DNA of 64,000 nt, from the NCBI RefSeq assembly GCF_042697365.1, contig NZ_CP137604.1; one strand, 5' to 3'. Positions 32,609-42,880 of the stretch are shown here, one piece after another. The position numbers were made by a program, and so were the translations under genes. This DNA comes from Brucella pseudintermedia. Lineage in GTDB: Bacteria > Pseudomonadota > Alphaproteobacteria > Rhizobiales > Rhizobiaceae. Position 1 is the first letter of the stretch. Each line of letters opens with the position of its first letter. Under the pieces are notes generated by a model. That model saw only the letters and a list, made by a program, of their open reading frames with translations. It had not been told where the DNA came from and searched no databases.

Positions 32609-33463
32609 TTACTTGTAAACCGGGCCGTCCACGATGGTCGAAGCCTGCTGCGGGGCATAGGCAGGAGCCGCGCCGCCAAACATGTAGCGCAGGCCGACGC
32701 GCACATCGTGCACATTCATGCCCTTGTCGTAACCGTCACCGATCCACTGGTTGCCCTCGAACATCTTGCCGCCGTTGATATGGCGATAGCGATAGCCCGC
32801 ATCGAGCTTGAGATTATGCGTGAGATCGACCGATGCACCGGCCATGAGCGCATAGGTAAAGCGCCAATTGGCAGCGCCTTCCTGCGTGCCGCCATAACGA
32901 ACATCGTCGAGATCGCCCCACTTCACGCGGGTGCCGCCGATACCGGCGCCGACATAAGGCGTGAAGCCGGCGAAATTGCCCAGATCGACATAGGCATTAG
33001 CCAGAATGGAAAGTGCAGAGAAACGGCTGCGCTCGTCGGATGCGCAGTTGATATCGCCGTTACAGGCCGAACCATAGGTATGGCCGTCGAACTTGGCGCG
33101 GGTCATGTAGTCGACCGTCAGGTCGGTGCGGAAATAATCCGTCACCTGATAGCCGACGCCGCCGCCCACAAGGAACGAACCCTTCAGGTCGCCATAAAGC
33201 GTGTTGCTGCCGAAGGTCGGCGAACCGCCGCCGCAGGTATCGCAATTATCGATGGTCGCGTAATCCGCATCCTTGAACTTGGCCTTGGAGTAGCCGATAT
33301 CGCCGCGCAGATACCAGCCGCCAACCGCAGGCGGAGCGACGACGACTTCCGGTACTTCCGGCACGGGCTCAAGAATATCCGCTGCCAGCGTTACAGGTGC
33401 CGTGGACATCAGGGCAACCGATGCCGCCACACCGGCAAAAAGAGTTTTCGTAAGACTTTTCAT
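32609..33463 (-). CDS. Outer-membrane beta-barrel protein, Omp25/Omp31-like (second)
   Basis: This 284-residue paralogue of the 31777 product has a signal peptide (TLFAGVAASVALMSTAPVTL, cleavage after LAA or so), a Pro/Glu/Val-rich linker (EPVPEVPEVVVAPP), then GGWYLRGDIGYSKAKFKDA. Barrel strands include GVGYQVTDYFRTDLTVDYMT and ANAYVDLGNFAGFTPYVGAG. Two Cys pairs (DNCDTCGG and SACNGDINCASD) lie in outer loops and could form disulfides. The barrel ends near VRVGLRYMF, but a tail of about 24 residues (to VDGPVYK) follows. Each of the two genes has its own terminator. Confidence 0.85.
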   Translation of the reverse strand: MKSLTKTLFAGVAASVALMSTAPVTLAADILEPVPEVPEVVVAPPAVGGWYLRGDIGYSKAKFKDADYATIDNCDTCGGGSPTFGSNTLYGDLKGSFLVGGGVGYQVTDYFRTDLTVDYMTRAKFDGHTYGSACNGDINCASDERSRFSALSILANAYVDLGNFAGFTPYVGAGIGGTRVKWGDLDDVRYGGTQEGAANWRFTYALMAGASVDLTHNLKLDAGYRYRHINGGKMFEGNQWIGDGYDKGMNVHDVRVGLRYMFGGAAPAYAPQQASTIVDGPVYK

Positions 33464-33618
33464 AGGTCTGCCCCATCGGAGAATCGCGCCGCAAAAGCGG
33501 CGGGTACGGATGTTTGAGGGGAAGACTATGCGGTAAAAGTTAAATACAACTTAACCTTGTTTTTTTACCATACTAATTAACACTTGCTAATATAAAGAAG
33601 GCGTTCCAGACAAAAAAA

Positions 33619-33638
33619 GCGCGGGACAAAACCCGCGC
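33619..33638 (-). terminator. Terminator of glmM
   Basis: Stem GCGCGGG / CCCGCGC with a 6-base loop, with seven T on the minus strand (33618-33612), begins 25 bases after the glmM stop. Confidence 0.88.
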
Positions 33639-33663
33639 CATTGCTGAATTGCGCCGAAAGCGG

Positions 33664-35019
33664 TCAGGCCGCAGCGCTGCCTTCGGACGAGATCACATCG
33701 ATGATGTCGTTGACGACCTTTTCCACCAAGCCGCGATCATCGCCTTCCGCCATGACGCGGATGAGCGGCTCCGTGCCGGACGGACGGATAACCAGGCGGC
33801 CCTGATGGCCGAGACGCTCGGTTGCTTCGTCGATTGCGCTCTTCACGCGCTTGTTTTCCAGCGGCTTGCCGCCAGCGGTGCGCACATTCTTCAGAAGCTG
33901 CGGCACCGGATCGAACTTGCGGCAGACTTCGCTGATCGGCCTGCCCTGCTCCTGCGCGACGGCAAGAATTTGCAGCGCGGAAATCAAGCCGTCGCCCGTC
34001 GTCGCGAAATCGGACAGGACGATATGGCCCGACTGCTCGCCACCGACATTGAAGCCATGTTCGCGCATATGCTCGACCACATATCGGTCGCCCACCTTGG
34101 TGCGGGCCAGCGTCAGGTGACGGTCGGCAAGGAAGCGCTCGAGACCGAGATTGGACATGACGGTCGCGACGATACCGCCGCCTTCGAGCCGGTCACTTGC
34201 CGCCCAGCTTTCGGCGATGACGGCCATCAGCTGGTCGCCGTCGATGACAGTGCCGTTTTCATCGACCAGCAATACGCGATCCGCATCGCCATCGAGCGCG
34301 ATGCCCACATCGGCGCGCACTTCGTGAACCTTCTTCATCAGGCCGATGGGGTGCGTGGAACCGCAATCCTCATTGATATTGATGCCGTTCGGCTCATTAT
34401 TGATGGTGATGACTTCCGCGCCCAGCTCCCACAGGGCGGCAGGGGCCACCTTGTAGCCCGCGCCATTGGCGCAATCGACCACGACGCGCAAGCCGTTCAG
34501 GTCGATGTTGCGCGGCAGCGTGCGCTTGGCAAACTCGATATAGCGATAGATGTCGCCGTCAACGCGCTTGGCGCGGCCGACATCGCCATGACTGGCGAGA
34601 TAGGGGGTAAGATCGCCGTCGATCATTGCCTCGATCTTCAGTTCGATCTCGTCGGAAAGCTTGTATCCGTCCGGACCGAAAAGCTTGATGCCGTTATCGT
34701 AGAATGGATTGTGCGACGCGGATATCATGACGCCGATATCGGCGCGCAGCGACCGACAAAGCATCGCAACGGCTGGCGTCGGGATCGGGCCGAGCAGGAA
34801 CACATCCATGCCAGCGGCGGTGAAACCGGCCACCAGCGCATTCTCCAGCATATAGCCCGAACGGCGCGTATCCTTGCCGATCACCACGCGCGAAGCCTGA
34901 CCTTTGCGGCGGAAGATGTGACCGACCGCCATGCCGACTTTCATGGCGACTTCCGGGGTCATGGGAAAGCTGTTTGCCTGTCCGCGAATGCCATCGGTTC
35001 CGAAATATTTCCGTGTCAT
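33664..35019 (-). CDS. glmM: Phosphoglucosamine mutase GlmM
   Basis: GlmM turns glucosamine-6-phosphate into glucosamine-1-phosphate, on the way to UDP-GlcNAc for peptidoglycan and lipid A. The 451 residues start MTRKYFGTDGIRGQANSFPM. The phosphoserine loop IGVMISASHNPFYDNGIKLF has Ser102, the metal site is GIALDGDADRVLLVDENG, the sugar loop is GGEQSGHIVLSD, and the phosphate loop is RPSGTEPLIRVMAEG. The ATG at 35019 gives the family N-terminus; in-frame ATGs upstream (35043, 35094) lack family sequence. It follows ftsH after about 300 bases on the same strand. Confidence 0.97.
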   Translation of the reverse strand: MTRKYFGTDGIRGQANSFPMTPEVAMKVGMAVGHIFRRKGQASRVVIGKDTRRSGYMLENALVAGFTAAGMDVFLLGPIPTPAVAMLCRSLRADIGVMISASHNPFYDNGIKLFGPDGYKLSDEIELKIEAMIDGDLTPYLASHGDVGRAKRVDGDIYRYIEFAKRTLPRNIDLNGLRVVVDCANGAGYKVAPAALWELGAEVITINNEPNGININEDCGSTHPIGLMKKVHEVRADVGIALDGDADRVLLVDENGTVIDGDQLMAVIAESWAASDRLEGGGIVATVMSNLGLERFLADRHLTLARTKVGDRYVVEHMREHGFNVGGEQSGHIVLSDFATTGDGLISALQILAVAQEQGRPISEVCRKFDPVPQLLKNVRTAGGKPLENKRVKSAIDEATERLGHQGRLVIRPSGTEPLIRVMAEGDDRGLVEKVVNDIIDVISSEGSAAA

Positions 35020-35277
35020 TTGTTTCGCCTTGCGCTGAGCCATGAAACGCTCTCTGTCTTCAAATATATGCCGCCCGAACTCACAGGCGAACAATGGCTG
35101 CCGTTTGACCGGCCAGCGGATTTCGCTGTTCTTAACGCGAAAACCCTCACGAATGCAATTTCGCCTTTGGCGGAATGTCCAACACTCCCGGACCCAAAGT
35201 CGTATGCTGATACAATATGATGCGCCGAATTCCTTAATGAGCCTTTGCGGTCAGCCCCCACAAAGCTGGATAACAAG

Positions 35278-35300
35278 AAAGCCGGGACAAGCCCGGCTTT
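35278..35300 (-). terminator. Terminator of ftsH
   Basis: A perfect 9-bp stem AAAGCCGGG / CCCGGCTTT with loop ACAAG begins 21 bases after the ftsH stop. The 258 bases from here to glmM hold no gene that I see and should carry the glmM promoter. Confidence 0.85.
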
Positions 35301-35321
35301 CTCCATTCAGTTTCAAGAAGC

Positions 35322-37250
<1,929 letters not shown>

Positions 37251-37422
37251 ATCGGGTCCAATCGATACCACGGCCATTCCGCGGGCACGGAACGATGTTT
37301 CGGTCTAACATAGGATCGAAGGATGGCCTTGCCAAGGCGCGTTTGACCCCGCATCTTCGATTCTTCGCACTCTGGTTTACAAAAAGAGCATTTCCAGCAA
37401 AAGTGCGAGGCGCCTGCGCGGG

Positions 37423-37447
37423 GAAATCAGTCCACTGGACTGATTTC
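37423..37447. repeat. Palindromic repeat, copy B of a 25-bp element
   Basis: A perfect 11-bp palindrome GAAATCAGTCC / ACT / GGACTGATTTC. Copy A is at 10671-10695. Just upstream (about 37385-37410) is another member of the 'agagcatttccagcaaaagtgcgag' family, so 37278-37491 between ftsH and tilS is made mostly of repeat elements. Confidence 0.55.
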
Positions 37448-37491
37448 TTATCCCGCTTCGATGCGCAGGATAATGCGTCAAAGCAAGGGTG

Positions 37492-37530
37492 GAGCTGTTC
37501 CTGGCGATTCTGTTGAATCGGGAACAGCTC
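37492..37530 (-). terminator. Long hairpin overlapping the tilS stop
   Basis: Arms GAGCTGTTCC / GGAACAGCTC and, inside them, CGATTC / GAATCG (loop TGTT, 3-base bulge TGG) form a 16-pair stem ending at the first base of the tilS stop codon. It should end tilS transcription or stabilise its RNA. Confidence 0.7.
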
Positions 37531-38915
37531 TAGGACATTTCCGCGCAGACGCGCCCGATACGGGCCTGAACGGCCATTGCGAGCTCGAAATCGTGCCCCG
37601 GCAGCACGTGATCGAAGATCGCAAAATGCCGTTCGATATGAATGCCTTGCGGAAGATTTCCATCCGGCAGGAACGGCAAGGCAAAAAGCCCGCCATCCCG
37701 GTAAAGAGCCGGCGAAACCAGCAGGGCCTCACGTTTGCGGGAGTCGATCTCGATGTCCCGCGCCTTGAGGAAATCGGCCAGTTCCTGCCGTCCCGGTGCG
37801 GCAAGTCCGAAATCGATCGAGCCTTCGTTCAAAAAGCGGAAGCGCCCGTCCCAGATGATTGGCTTGCCCGGTTCCAGATGAAGTTTGGGCAGATTGCGTT
37901 TTTCACGGAGGAACCGGTGCGGAGAACCTTCCCCGCCCCGCTCGATCAGCGCGCCGAACACGGTCAGGCGGCGATTGTCGTCCGCTCCCGAGAGAACGCG
38001 TTCGATGCGCGAGCGCTCGCTGTCGCCCGGCAGGAAACGGCGTCCGCCGGCAATCGCCGCCAGCAGTCCGGAAAACAGCCGCCGCGCATTGTCGGGGAGC
38101 GCCGCGTAATGCTGCGGATCGACCAGCAAGGCCCCGTTCGCATCGATGCGCAGGCTCGCCGGGTCGCCGAGTGCAGCAATCAGCGCGGCATTGTCCCGCT
38201 CGCGCGCGGCTCCAGCCTCGGCAATCCGGTCGAGAACAGCCTGCCGGTCAGCCTTCGCGGCAGCGCCCAAACGAACCCGCGGACGTTCATATTCCGTGTT
38301 GGCATTGCTGGGATCATCGACCCATTCAATGCCCCGTTTCCGCAATTCATCGCGCAAGGTTTGCCGGGAAACGGAAAGCAGGGGGCGGTCGAGCTCCACC
38401 GATCCTTCCCGTCCAAGACCACCCAGCAACGAACGCGGCGACATGGCGGCAAGCCCCCGCGCCTCGGCATGGGCGCTGCGCTCCTTGCGCATCAGAAAGG
38501 TTTCGATCTGGTCGTCCTGCGTATGGCCGGTGACGATGAAGGCTGCACCCGCATCCTGCGCCGCCTGCGACAGCAGGCGATAGCGCGCCGTGCGCGCCGC
38601 CGCGGCAAGTCCGCTCGCAGGCTTCGCCTCGTCCCAGGTGAGGATACGGTGCTCAATCCCGTAGCGCTGGCAGAGCCGGCCGACATTTTCGGCCTCGGCG
38701 CTGGATTCTGCGCGCAATTGATGATCCACAGTCACGGCAATCAGCCGCGGTGGATGCTTGAGCGTGGCCATGTAATCCCGGAGAAGAAAAAGCAGCCCGA
38801 GAGAATCGCTGCCGCCCGACACAGCAGCAATCACGGCCCTGGCCTGCCCAAACCCGAATGGCTCGAACAATTTGAAAATATTGCCTGGGCTAAGCCCCAC
38901 GAAATAACTCCGCAA
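37530..38915 (-). CDS. tilS: tRNA(Ile)-lysidine synthetase TilS
   Basis: TilS adds lysine to C34 of the CAU tRNA-Ile, so that it reads AUA, using ATP. The 461 residues contain the PP-loop AVSGGSDSLGLLFLLRDYMA, VDHQLRAESSAEAENVGRLC and VTGHTQDDQIETFLMRKERS with the D-D-Q-E catalytic stretch, then LDRPLLSVSRQTLRDELRKR and DPSNANTEYERPRVR. The C-terminal part is shorter than in E. coli but normal for alphaproteobacteria. The gene is upstream of ftsH and downstream of cpoB; the order pal-cpoB-tilS-ftsH is conserved in Rhizobiales. Confidence 0.95.
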   Translation of the reverse strand: MRSYFVGLSPGNIFKLFEPFGFGQARAVIAAVSGGSDSLGLLFLLRDYMATLKHPPRLIAVTVDHQLRAESSAEAENVGRLCQRYGIEHRILTWDEAKPASGLAAAARTARYRLLSQAAQDAGAAFIVTGHTQDDQIETFLMRKERSAHAEARGLAAMSPRSLLGGLGREGSVELDRPLLSVSRQTLRDELRKRGIEWVDDPSNANTEYERPRVRLGAAAKADRQAVLDRIAEAGAARERDNAALIAALGDPASLRIDANGALLVDPQHYAALPDNARRLFSGLLAAIAGGRRFLPGDSERSRIERVLSGADDNRRLTVFGALIERGGEGSPHRFLREKRNLPKLHLEPGKPIIWDGRFRFLNEGSIDFGLAAPGRQELADFLKARDIEIDSRKREALLVSPALYRDGGLFALPFLPDGNLPQGIHIERHFAIFDHVLPGHDFELAMAVQARIGRVCAEMS

Positions 38916-39006
38916 TCAAAGCATGCGAATAAAATCATGCTCAAACAAAAATCTGGAGCGGTTGGCGATTCAACCTGAATTCATCCCGCTCCAACAGGTT
39001 CTGACC
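38916..39006. repeat. Short repeat-like gap between cpoB and tilS
   Basis: Two near-inverted pieces, 'gagcggttggcg' and 'cccgctcc' (GGAGCGG/CCGCTCC around 38952-38995), make a hairpin. It is similar in style to the other intergenic elements of this window. No gene is seen. Confidence 0.4.
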
Positions 39007-40473
39007 CTAACATTTGGCACGGCTGCGCTCGTCGGCGACCCGCTTCAATATGGCAGGCGCCGCCTTGGGGTAACGTTCGGGAATCTGCGCGAAGGTCGCG
39101 CAGGCGACATCGCGATTATCCATTTTTTCCAGCGTCATGCCGAGCTTGAACATGTTTTCCGGCGCGCGCTTGGAATCGGGATAATCGCGCTGCGTATCGA
39201 TGAACACGGTGGCGGCTTCCGGATAGCGGCCCTGACCGTAAAGCGATTCCCCCAGCCAGAAGCGCGCTTCCGCCGTGTTGGGATCAGCCGGATAGCGCTT
39301 CACATGCTCGCGGAAACCGGTTTCGGCTGCCTTGTAGTCGCCCGACATCAGATATTGATAGGACGCCTGATAGAGCGAATTGGGGTTATCGTCGGTGGGA
39401 AGCGATGCAACCGCATCGCCTGCCGCCGTTCCGCCCGCAGCCGGTCCCGGCTGTACCGCGCGCGGCGTGGCGTCGAGTGTTTCGCCGATTACATTGCCAC
39501 TGGCGTCGAAGCGGATGGAGCCCAGCGTCTGCGGCGGCTCGCCGCGTGCCGGTCCGCCCTGTGCGGGCGCATTCGAATCAATAGCCATGGAATCGGCGCT
39601 GGAAGGCTGGCTGGCCGCCGTCTGCGAAGCGCCTTCGGAAACCCCGCCATCGAGGTTTCCGTTGTTGCCCTGATCCGAACCGGCATCGGCCAGCGACGTA
39701 TTGCCGCCAGCCTGCTGAACATCCGTCTCGGCCCGTTTTCCGGTTTCCAGAAACTGGAAGCGGGTTTCGTTCGCTTCCTGCATTTTCTGCATCTGATCCT
39801 GCATTTCGAGGATCTGGAAGTTCATGGCCTCCGCCCGCGCGCTCAACGCGTCCGCGATCGCGGCCGCATTGCCGACGCCCTGTGCGCACAGATCGGCCCC
39901 CGGAGATGCCGCGGCGGGCGCGGTCTGGGCTGCGCTGCTCGAAGCAGGCGAGGTTATGCCATTCTTCTTTTCCAGTTCTTCAAACCGGAACTCATTGTCT
40001 TCCTGCGTCTTTTGCAGCTGATTGTCGGTGAACGAAATCTGGGCGTCCACATCCTCGACCTTGCCAGTCAGGTTGCGCACCAGTTCCTGCTGCAAGCCGG
40101 GGCTCTGATAGCCGCCGCCCTGCCCGCCGCCGCTACCATTGTCCCGCATGGCTTCATCAAGAATTGCCGTCGAGCCGATGCTGACGTGATGCGGTGCCCC
40201 GCCGCGCCCCTTTTCCAAGGCCTGGAAACGCGCTTCATTGTCGCGCTGGATTTTCAGCATCTTGTCGCGAAGCTGCAAGATGCGCGCATAGGACTGGGCA
40301 TTTTGATGCGCCAGATTGCAGACCTGCTGCGAAAACTGATCCCCGCCGGGAGCACCTGCCTGCGCGAGCTGAATTTCCCCTTGCGAAGAAACAGATGCCG
40401 CCAGAGCCGGAGCACTCGCCAAAAGCGGCAGCATGGCAATTGCCAGCGTCACTTTCCTCATTGGTTTCCTCAT
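39007..40473 (-). CDS. cpoB: CpoB (YbgF) cell-division coordinator, long form
   Basis: CpoB links the Tol-Pal system with peptidoglycan synthesis at constriction. The 488 residues are about twice the length of E. coli CpoB (263). After a signal peptide (ending APALA), three similar coiled-coil segments stand out, at about 65-88 (LRDKMLKIQRDNEARFQALE), 146-169 (TDNQLQKTQEDNEFRFEELE) and 220-244 (LEMQDQMQKMQEANETRFQF). The usual protein has one. A C-terminal TPR domain (YQYLMSGDYKAAETGFREHV, ARFWLGESLYGQGRYPEAAT) is normal. It ends with a Cys (RAKC). Two ATGs, 40473 and 40461, are possible; the second has GAGG six bases upstream. Confidence 0.9.
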   Translation of the reverse strand: MRKPMRKVTLAIAMLPLLASAPALAASVSSQGEIQLAQAGAPGGDQFSQQVCNLAHQNAQSYARILQLRDKMLKIQRDNEARFQALEKGRGGAPHHVSIGSTAILDEAMRDNGSGGGQGGGYQSPGLQQELVRNLTGKVEDVDAQISFTDNQLQKTQEDNEFRFEELEKKNGITSPASSSAAQTAPAAASPGADLCAQGVGNAAAIADALSARAEAMNFQILEMQDQMQKMQEANETRFQFLETGKRAETDVQQAGGNTSLADAGSDQGNNGNLDGGVSEGASQTAASQPSSADSMAIDSNAPAQGGPARGEPPQTLGSIRFDASGNVIGETLDATPRAVQPGPAAGGTAAGDAVASLPTDDNPNSLYQASYQYLMSGDYKAAETGFREHVKRYPADPNTAEARFWLGESLYGQGRYPEAATVFIDTQRDYPDSKRAPENMFKLGMTLEKMDNRDVACATFAQIPERYPKAAPAILKRVADERSRAKC

Positions 40474-40583
40474 TCCTTTGCCCCTGCAAATTCATCCATC
40501 CGGTTCCTGCGACCCGGATGATCGAGTGCCGCGCCTGAACAGACGCTGAATGCGTTTGCCGCACGATCAGCTCCGCTTTTAGA

Positions 40584-40627
40584 GCATTTCCAGCGAAAGT
40601 GCGAAGCGGTTTTGCGCCGCAAAATGC
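40584..40627. repeat. Dispersed intergenic element between pal and cpoB
   Basis: Arms GCATTT / AAATGC enclose 'ccagcgaaagtgcgaagcgg'. It is the best-kept copy of the 'agagcatttcc...cgaagcggttttgcg' family, with relatives at 16816, 18627, 20597 and about 37385. Confidence 0.6.
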
Positions 40628-40716
40628 GAAAAGCGAAGGCATCTTGACGCTCACTATGACAGGGGTGACTTCGGCCAAAGTTTGTCAGAAAGCCCGCAAA
40701 TGCGGTCCAAAACGAA

Positions 40717-40740
40717 AAAAGCGGCCCGAAAGCCGCTTTT
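40717..40740 (-). terminator. Terminator of pal
   Basis: A perfect 9-bp stem AAAAGCGGC / GCCGCTTTT with a 6-base loop and T-run, about 27 bases after the pal stop. cpoB therefore has its own promoter or partial read-through. Confidence 0.85.
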
Positions 40741-40766
40741 CCGTAACACTATGCGATGCTCGCGGA

Positions 40767-41273
40767 TTAGCTGCCTGCACCGTTGAGAACGGTGACGGCG
40801 CGGCGGTTCTGCGACCAGCACGAGTCGGCGTCGCAAACTGCGACCGGACGTTCGTTGCCGTAGGAGATGGTGCGCATACGGTTGGTCGGCACGCCGCGGG
40901 AAGCGAGGAAGTCGCGGGTGGCGGCTGCACGGCGCTGGCCGAGAGCGAGGTTGTATTCACGCGTGCCGCGTTCGTCTGCATGGCCTTCGATCGTGATCGA
41001 GTACTGCGGATAACGCTGCAGCCACTGGGCCTGCTTGGAAAGCGTCTGCTGCGCATCGGCGCGGATCAGCGAAGAATCGAGATCGAAGAAGATGCGGTCG
41101 CCGACATTGACCGTGAAGTCCTGAGCGGAACCCGGCGTCGCGGCACCTGCACCGAGACCCAGATCACCGGCATTGTTCGGGAGGTTCTTCTTGGATGCGC
41201 AACCGGCAACGGCGAGCGACATGAAAAGGGCGATAGCGATCGGGCTACGTGCAATCGACTGGATACGGCGCAT
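40767..41273 (-). CDS. pal: Peptidoglycan-associated lipoprotein Pal (Omp16)
   Basis: Pal anchors the outer membrane to peptidoglycan and works with Tol during division. The 168 residues start with a lipoprotein signal (ALFMSLAVAGC, Cys25 as lipid site), a short linker and an OmpA C-like domain: VNVGDRIFFDLDSSLIRADA, ITIEGHADERGTREYNLALG with the diaminopimelate-binding Asp and Arg, and YGNERPVAVCDADSCWSQNR. A disulfide may join the two Cys near the end. I recall Brucella Omp16 as nearly identical. The ATG at 41273 is chosen because it starts the signal peptide; the frame upstream is not conserved. Confidence 0.97.
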   Translation of the reverse strand: MRRIQSIARSPIAIALFMSLAVAGCASKKNLPNNAGDLGLGAGAATPGSAQDFTVNVGDRIFFDLDSSLIRADAQQTLSKQAQWLQRYPQYSITIEGHADERGTREYNLALGQRRAAATRDFLASRGVPTNRMRTISYGNERPVAVCDADSCWSQNRRAVTVLNGAGS

Positions 41274-41445
41274 GGGCCGGAGCTCCTTAAGATTTGATGT
41301 TCCTGCGTAACCATCCAATAATCATATTGAGGTTAAGACAGGCTCAAGAAGTATGGTTAATATTTTCTTGCTGCCTCAGCCCTTGAGGGCAAAATGCGGC
41401 AGAAACACGACTCGGGCCGAATGATTGTGGCAATTTGCCATGAAA

Positions 41446-41473
41446 AAGGCGCGAAACACCGGTTTCGCGCCTT
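41446..41473 (-). terminator. Terminator of tolB
   Basis: A perfect 12-bp stem AAGGCGCGAAAC / GTTTCGCGCCTT with loop ACCG lies about 25 bases after the tolB stop, so pal is read from its own promoter in 41274-41440. Confidence 0.85.
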
Positions 41474-41498
41474 CACATTCCATAACTGCCCGCAAAAC

Positions 41499-42830
41499 CT
41501 ATTCGAGCAGCGGCGACCACGCCGGGTCGGACGCGAAGTTCGGCGTCTGGATCTGGCGCTCGTTGCGGCCGGTCAGGTCGATGGTGAACAGCTTCGGACC
41601 GCCCGCTCCTGCAGCCTTGCGGAAGAACATCAGCACGCGGCCATTCGGAGCCCAGGTCGGGCCTTCATTGTGGAAGCCGGAGGTCAAGAGGCGTTCGCCC
41701 GAACCGTCGGTCTTCATGACGCCGATGGAAAACTGGCCCTGCGACTGCTTGGTGAAGGCGATCAGATCGCCGCGCGGAGACCAGACCGGGGTGTTATAGC
41801 TGCCGTCGCCCATGGAGATGCGGCGCGGATTGGAGCCATCGGCACCCATCACATAGAGCTGCGGACGTCCGCCGCGGTCGGAAGAGAAAACGATCTGCGA
41901 CCCGTCCGGCGAATAGGACGCGCTCGTATCGATCGCCTGGCTGTTGGTCAGGCGCGTGGTCGAACGATTGCGCAGGTCCATCGAATAGATATTGGCGCTG
42001 CCGTCGTCCTGCAGCAGGCTCATCACGACCTTCTGGCCATCGGGCGAGAAGCGCGGCGCAATGGTCATGCCGGGGAAATTGCCGACAAGCTCGCGCTGGC
42101 CGGTTTCCAGTTGCAGCAGATACACCTTCGGCGAGCCGCCTTCATACGACATATAGGTGACTTCCTGACGGTTCGGCGAGAAACGCGGCGTCAGCGAAAT
42201 GGCGCGGCCGTCGGAAATATAGCGCACATTGGCGCCGTCCTGATCCATGATGGCGAGGCGTTTCACGCGCTTCTGCGCCGAGCCGGATTCATCCACGAAA
42301 ACGACGCGCGTATCGAAATAGCCCTTTTCACCCGTCAGGCGCTCATAGATGGCGTCAGCGATGATATGCGCGACGCGGCGCCAGTTGTCCGGCGTGGTGA
42401 AGAACTGCTGGCCGATCATCTGCTGGCCGCCGAACGTATCCCACAGGCGGAACTCGGCCTTGAGACGGCCATCGGGCTGCTTGGTGATGCGGCCCGTGAC
42501 GAGCGCCTGCGCGTTGATGACCTTCCAGTCCTCGAAACGCGGAGCGGCATCCGGATTGGAAATCTTCTCGATGAAGGCGCCCTTGTCGATCGGCGCGAAC
42601 AGGCCAGACCGTTCAAGATCGGCCGCGATGACCGAGGTGATATTCGGCCCGAGCTGGTCAGCCGAAAGGAAATCGGTGATGGCGATCGGCAGCGGCTCGA
42701 TCACACCCTTGTTGATGTTGATTTCCACGACGGCGCGCGCCGGCATGGTGCAGACAAGGCTTGCGGCAATCATACACGCGAAAGCCGAAAAGACCGTCCG
42801 GATCTTTGTATTGATGATGCCGATTTTCAT
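41499..42830 (-). CDS. tolB: Tol-Pal system protein TolB
   Basis: TolB is a periplasmic beta-propeller that competes for Pal and is moved by TolA. The 443 residues begin with a signal peptide (IRTVFSAFACMIAASLVCTM, cut after ARA), then an N-terminal domain (VEININKGVIEPLPIAITDF) and six propeller repeats such as LTPRFSPNRQEVTYMSYEGG, PRFSPDGQKVVMSLLQDDG, ASYSPDGSQIVFSSDRGGRP and PVWSPRGDLIAFTKQSQG. Length and repeats match the family (about 430). The ATG at 42830 is chosen for the signal peptide. It follows tolA by 50 bases in the operon tolQ-tolR-tolA-tolB. Confidence 0.96.
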   Translation of the reverse strand: MKIGIINTKIRTVFSAFACMIAASLVCTMPARAVVEININKGVIEPLPIAITDFLSADQLGPNITSVIAADLERSGLFAPIDKGAFIEKISNPDAAPRFEDWKVINAQALVTGRITKQPDGRLKAEFRLWDTFGGQQMIGQQFFTTPDNWRRVAHIIADAIYERLTGEKGYFDTRVVFVDESGSAQKRVKRLAIMDQDGANVRYISDGRAISLTPRFSPNRQEVTYMSYEGGSPKVYLLQLETGQRELVGNFPGMTIAPRFSPDGQKVVMSLLQDDGSANIYSMDLRNRSTTRLTNSQAIDTSASYSPDGSQIVFSSDRGGRPQLYVMGADGSNPRRISMGDGSYNTPVWSPRGDLIAFTKQSQGQFSIGVMKTDGSGERLLTSGFHNEGPTWAPNGRVLMFFRKAAGAGGPKLFTIDLTGRNERQIQTPNFASDPAWSPLLE

Positions 42831-42880
42831 GTCTTCTGGGACCTCTTTGTCCTTGCAGTGGTTGGCGACCGGAAGCCCGG

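Noticed and set aside
33649..35220. A 523-residue plus-strand frame opposite glmM
   Set aside because: Same reason: glmM motifs on the minus strand are complete.
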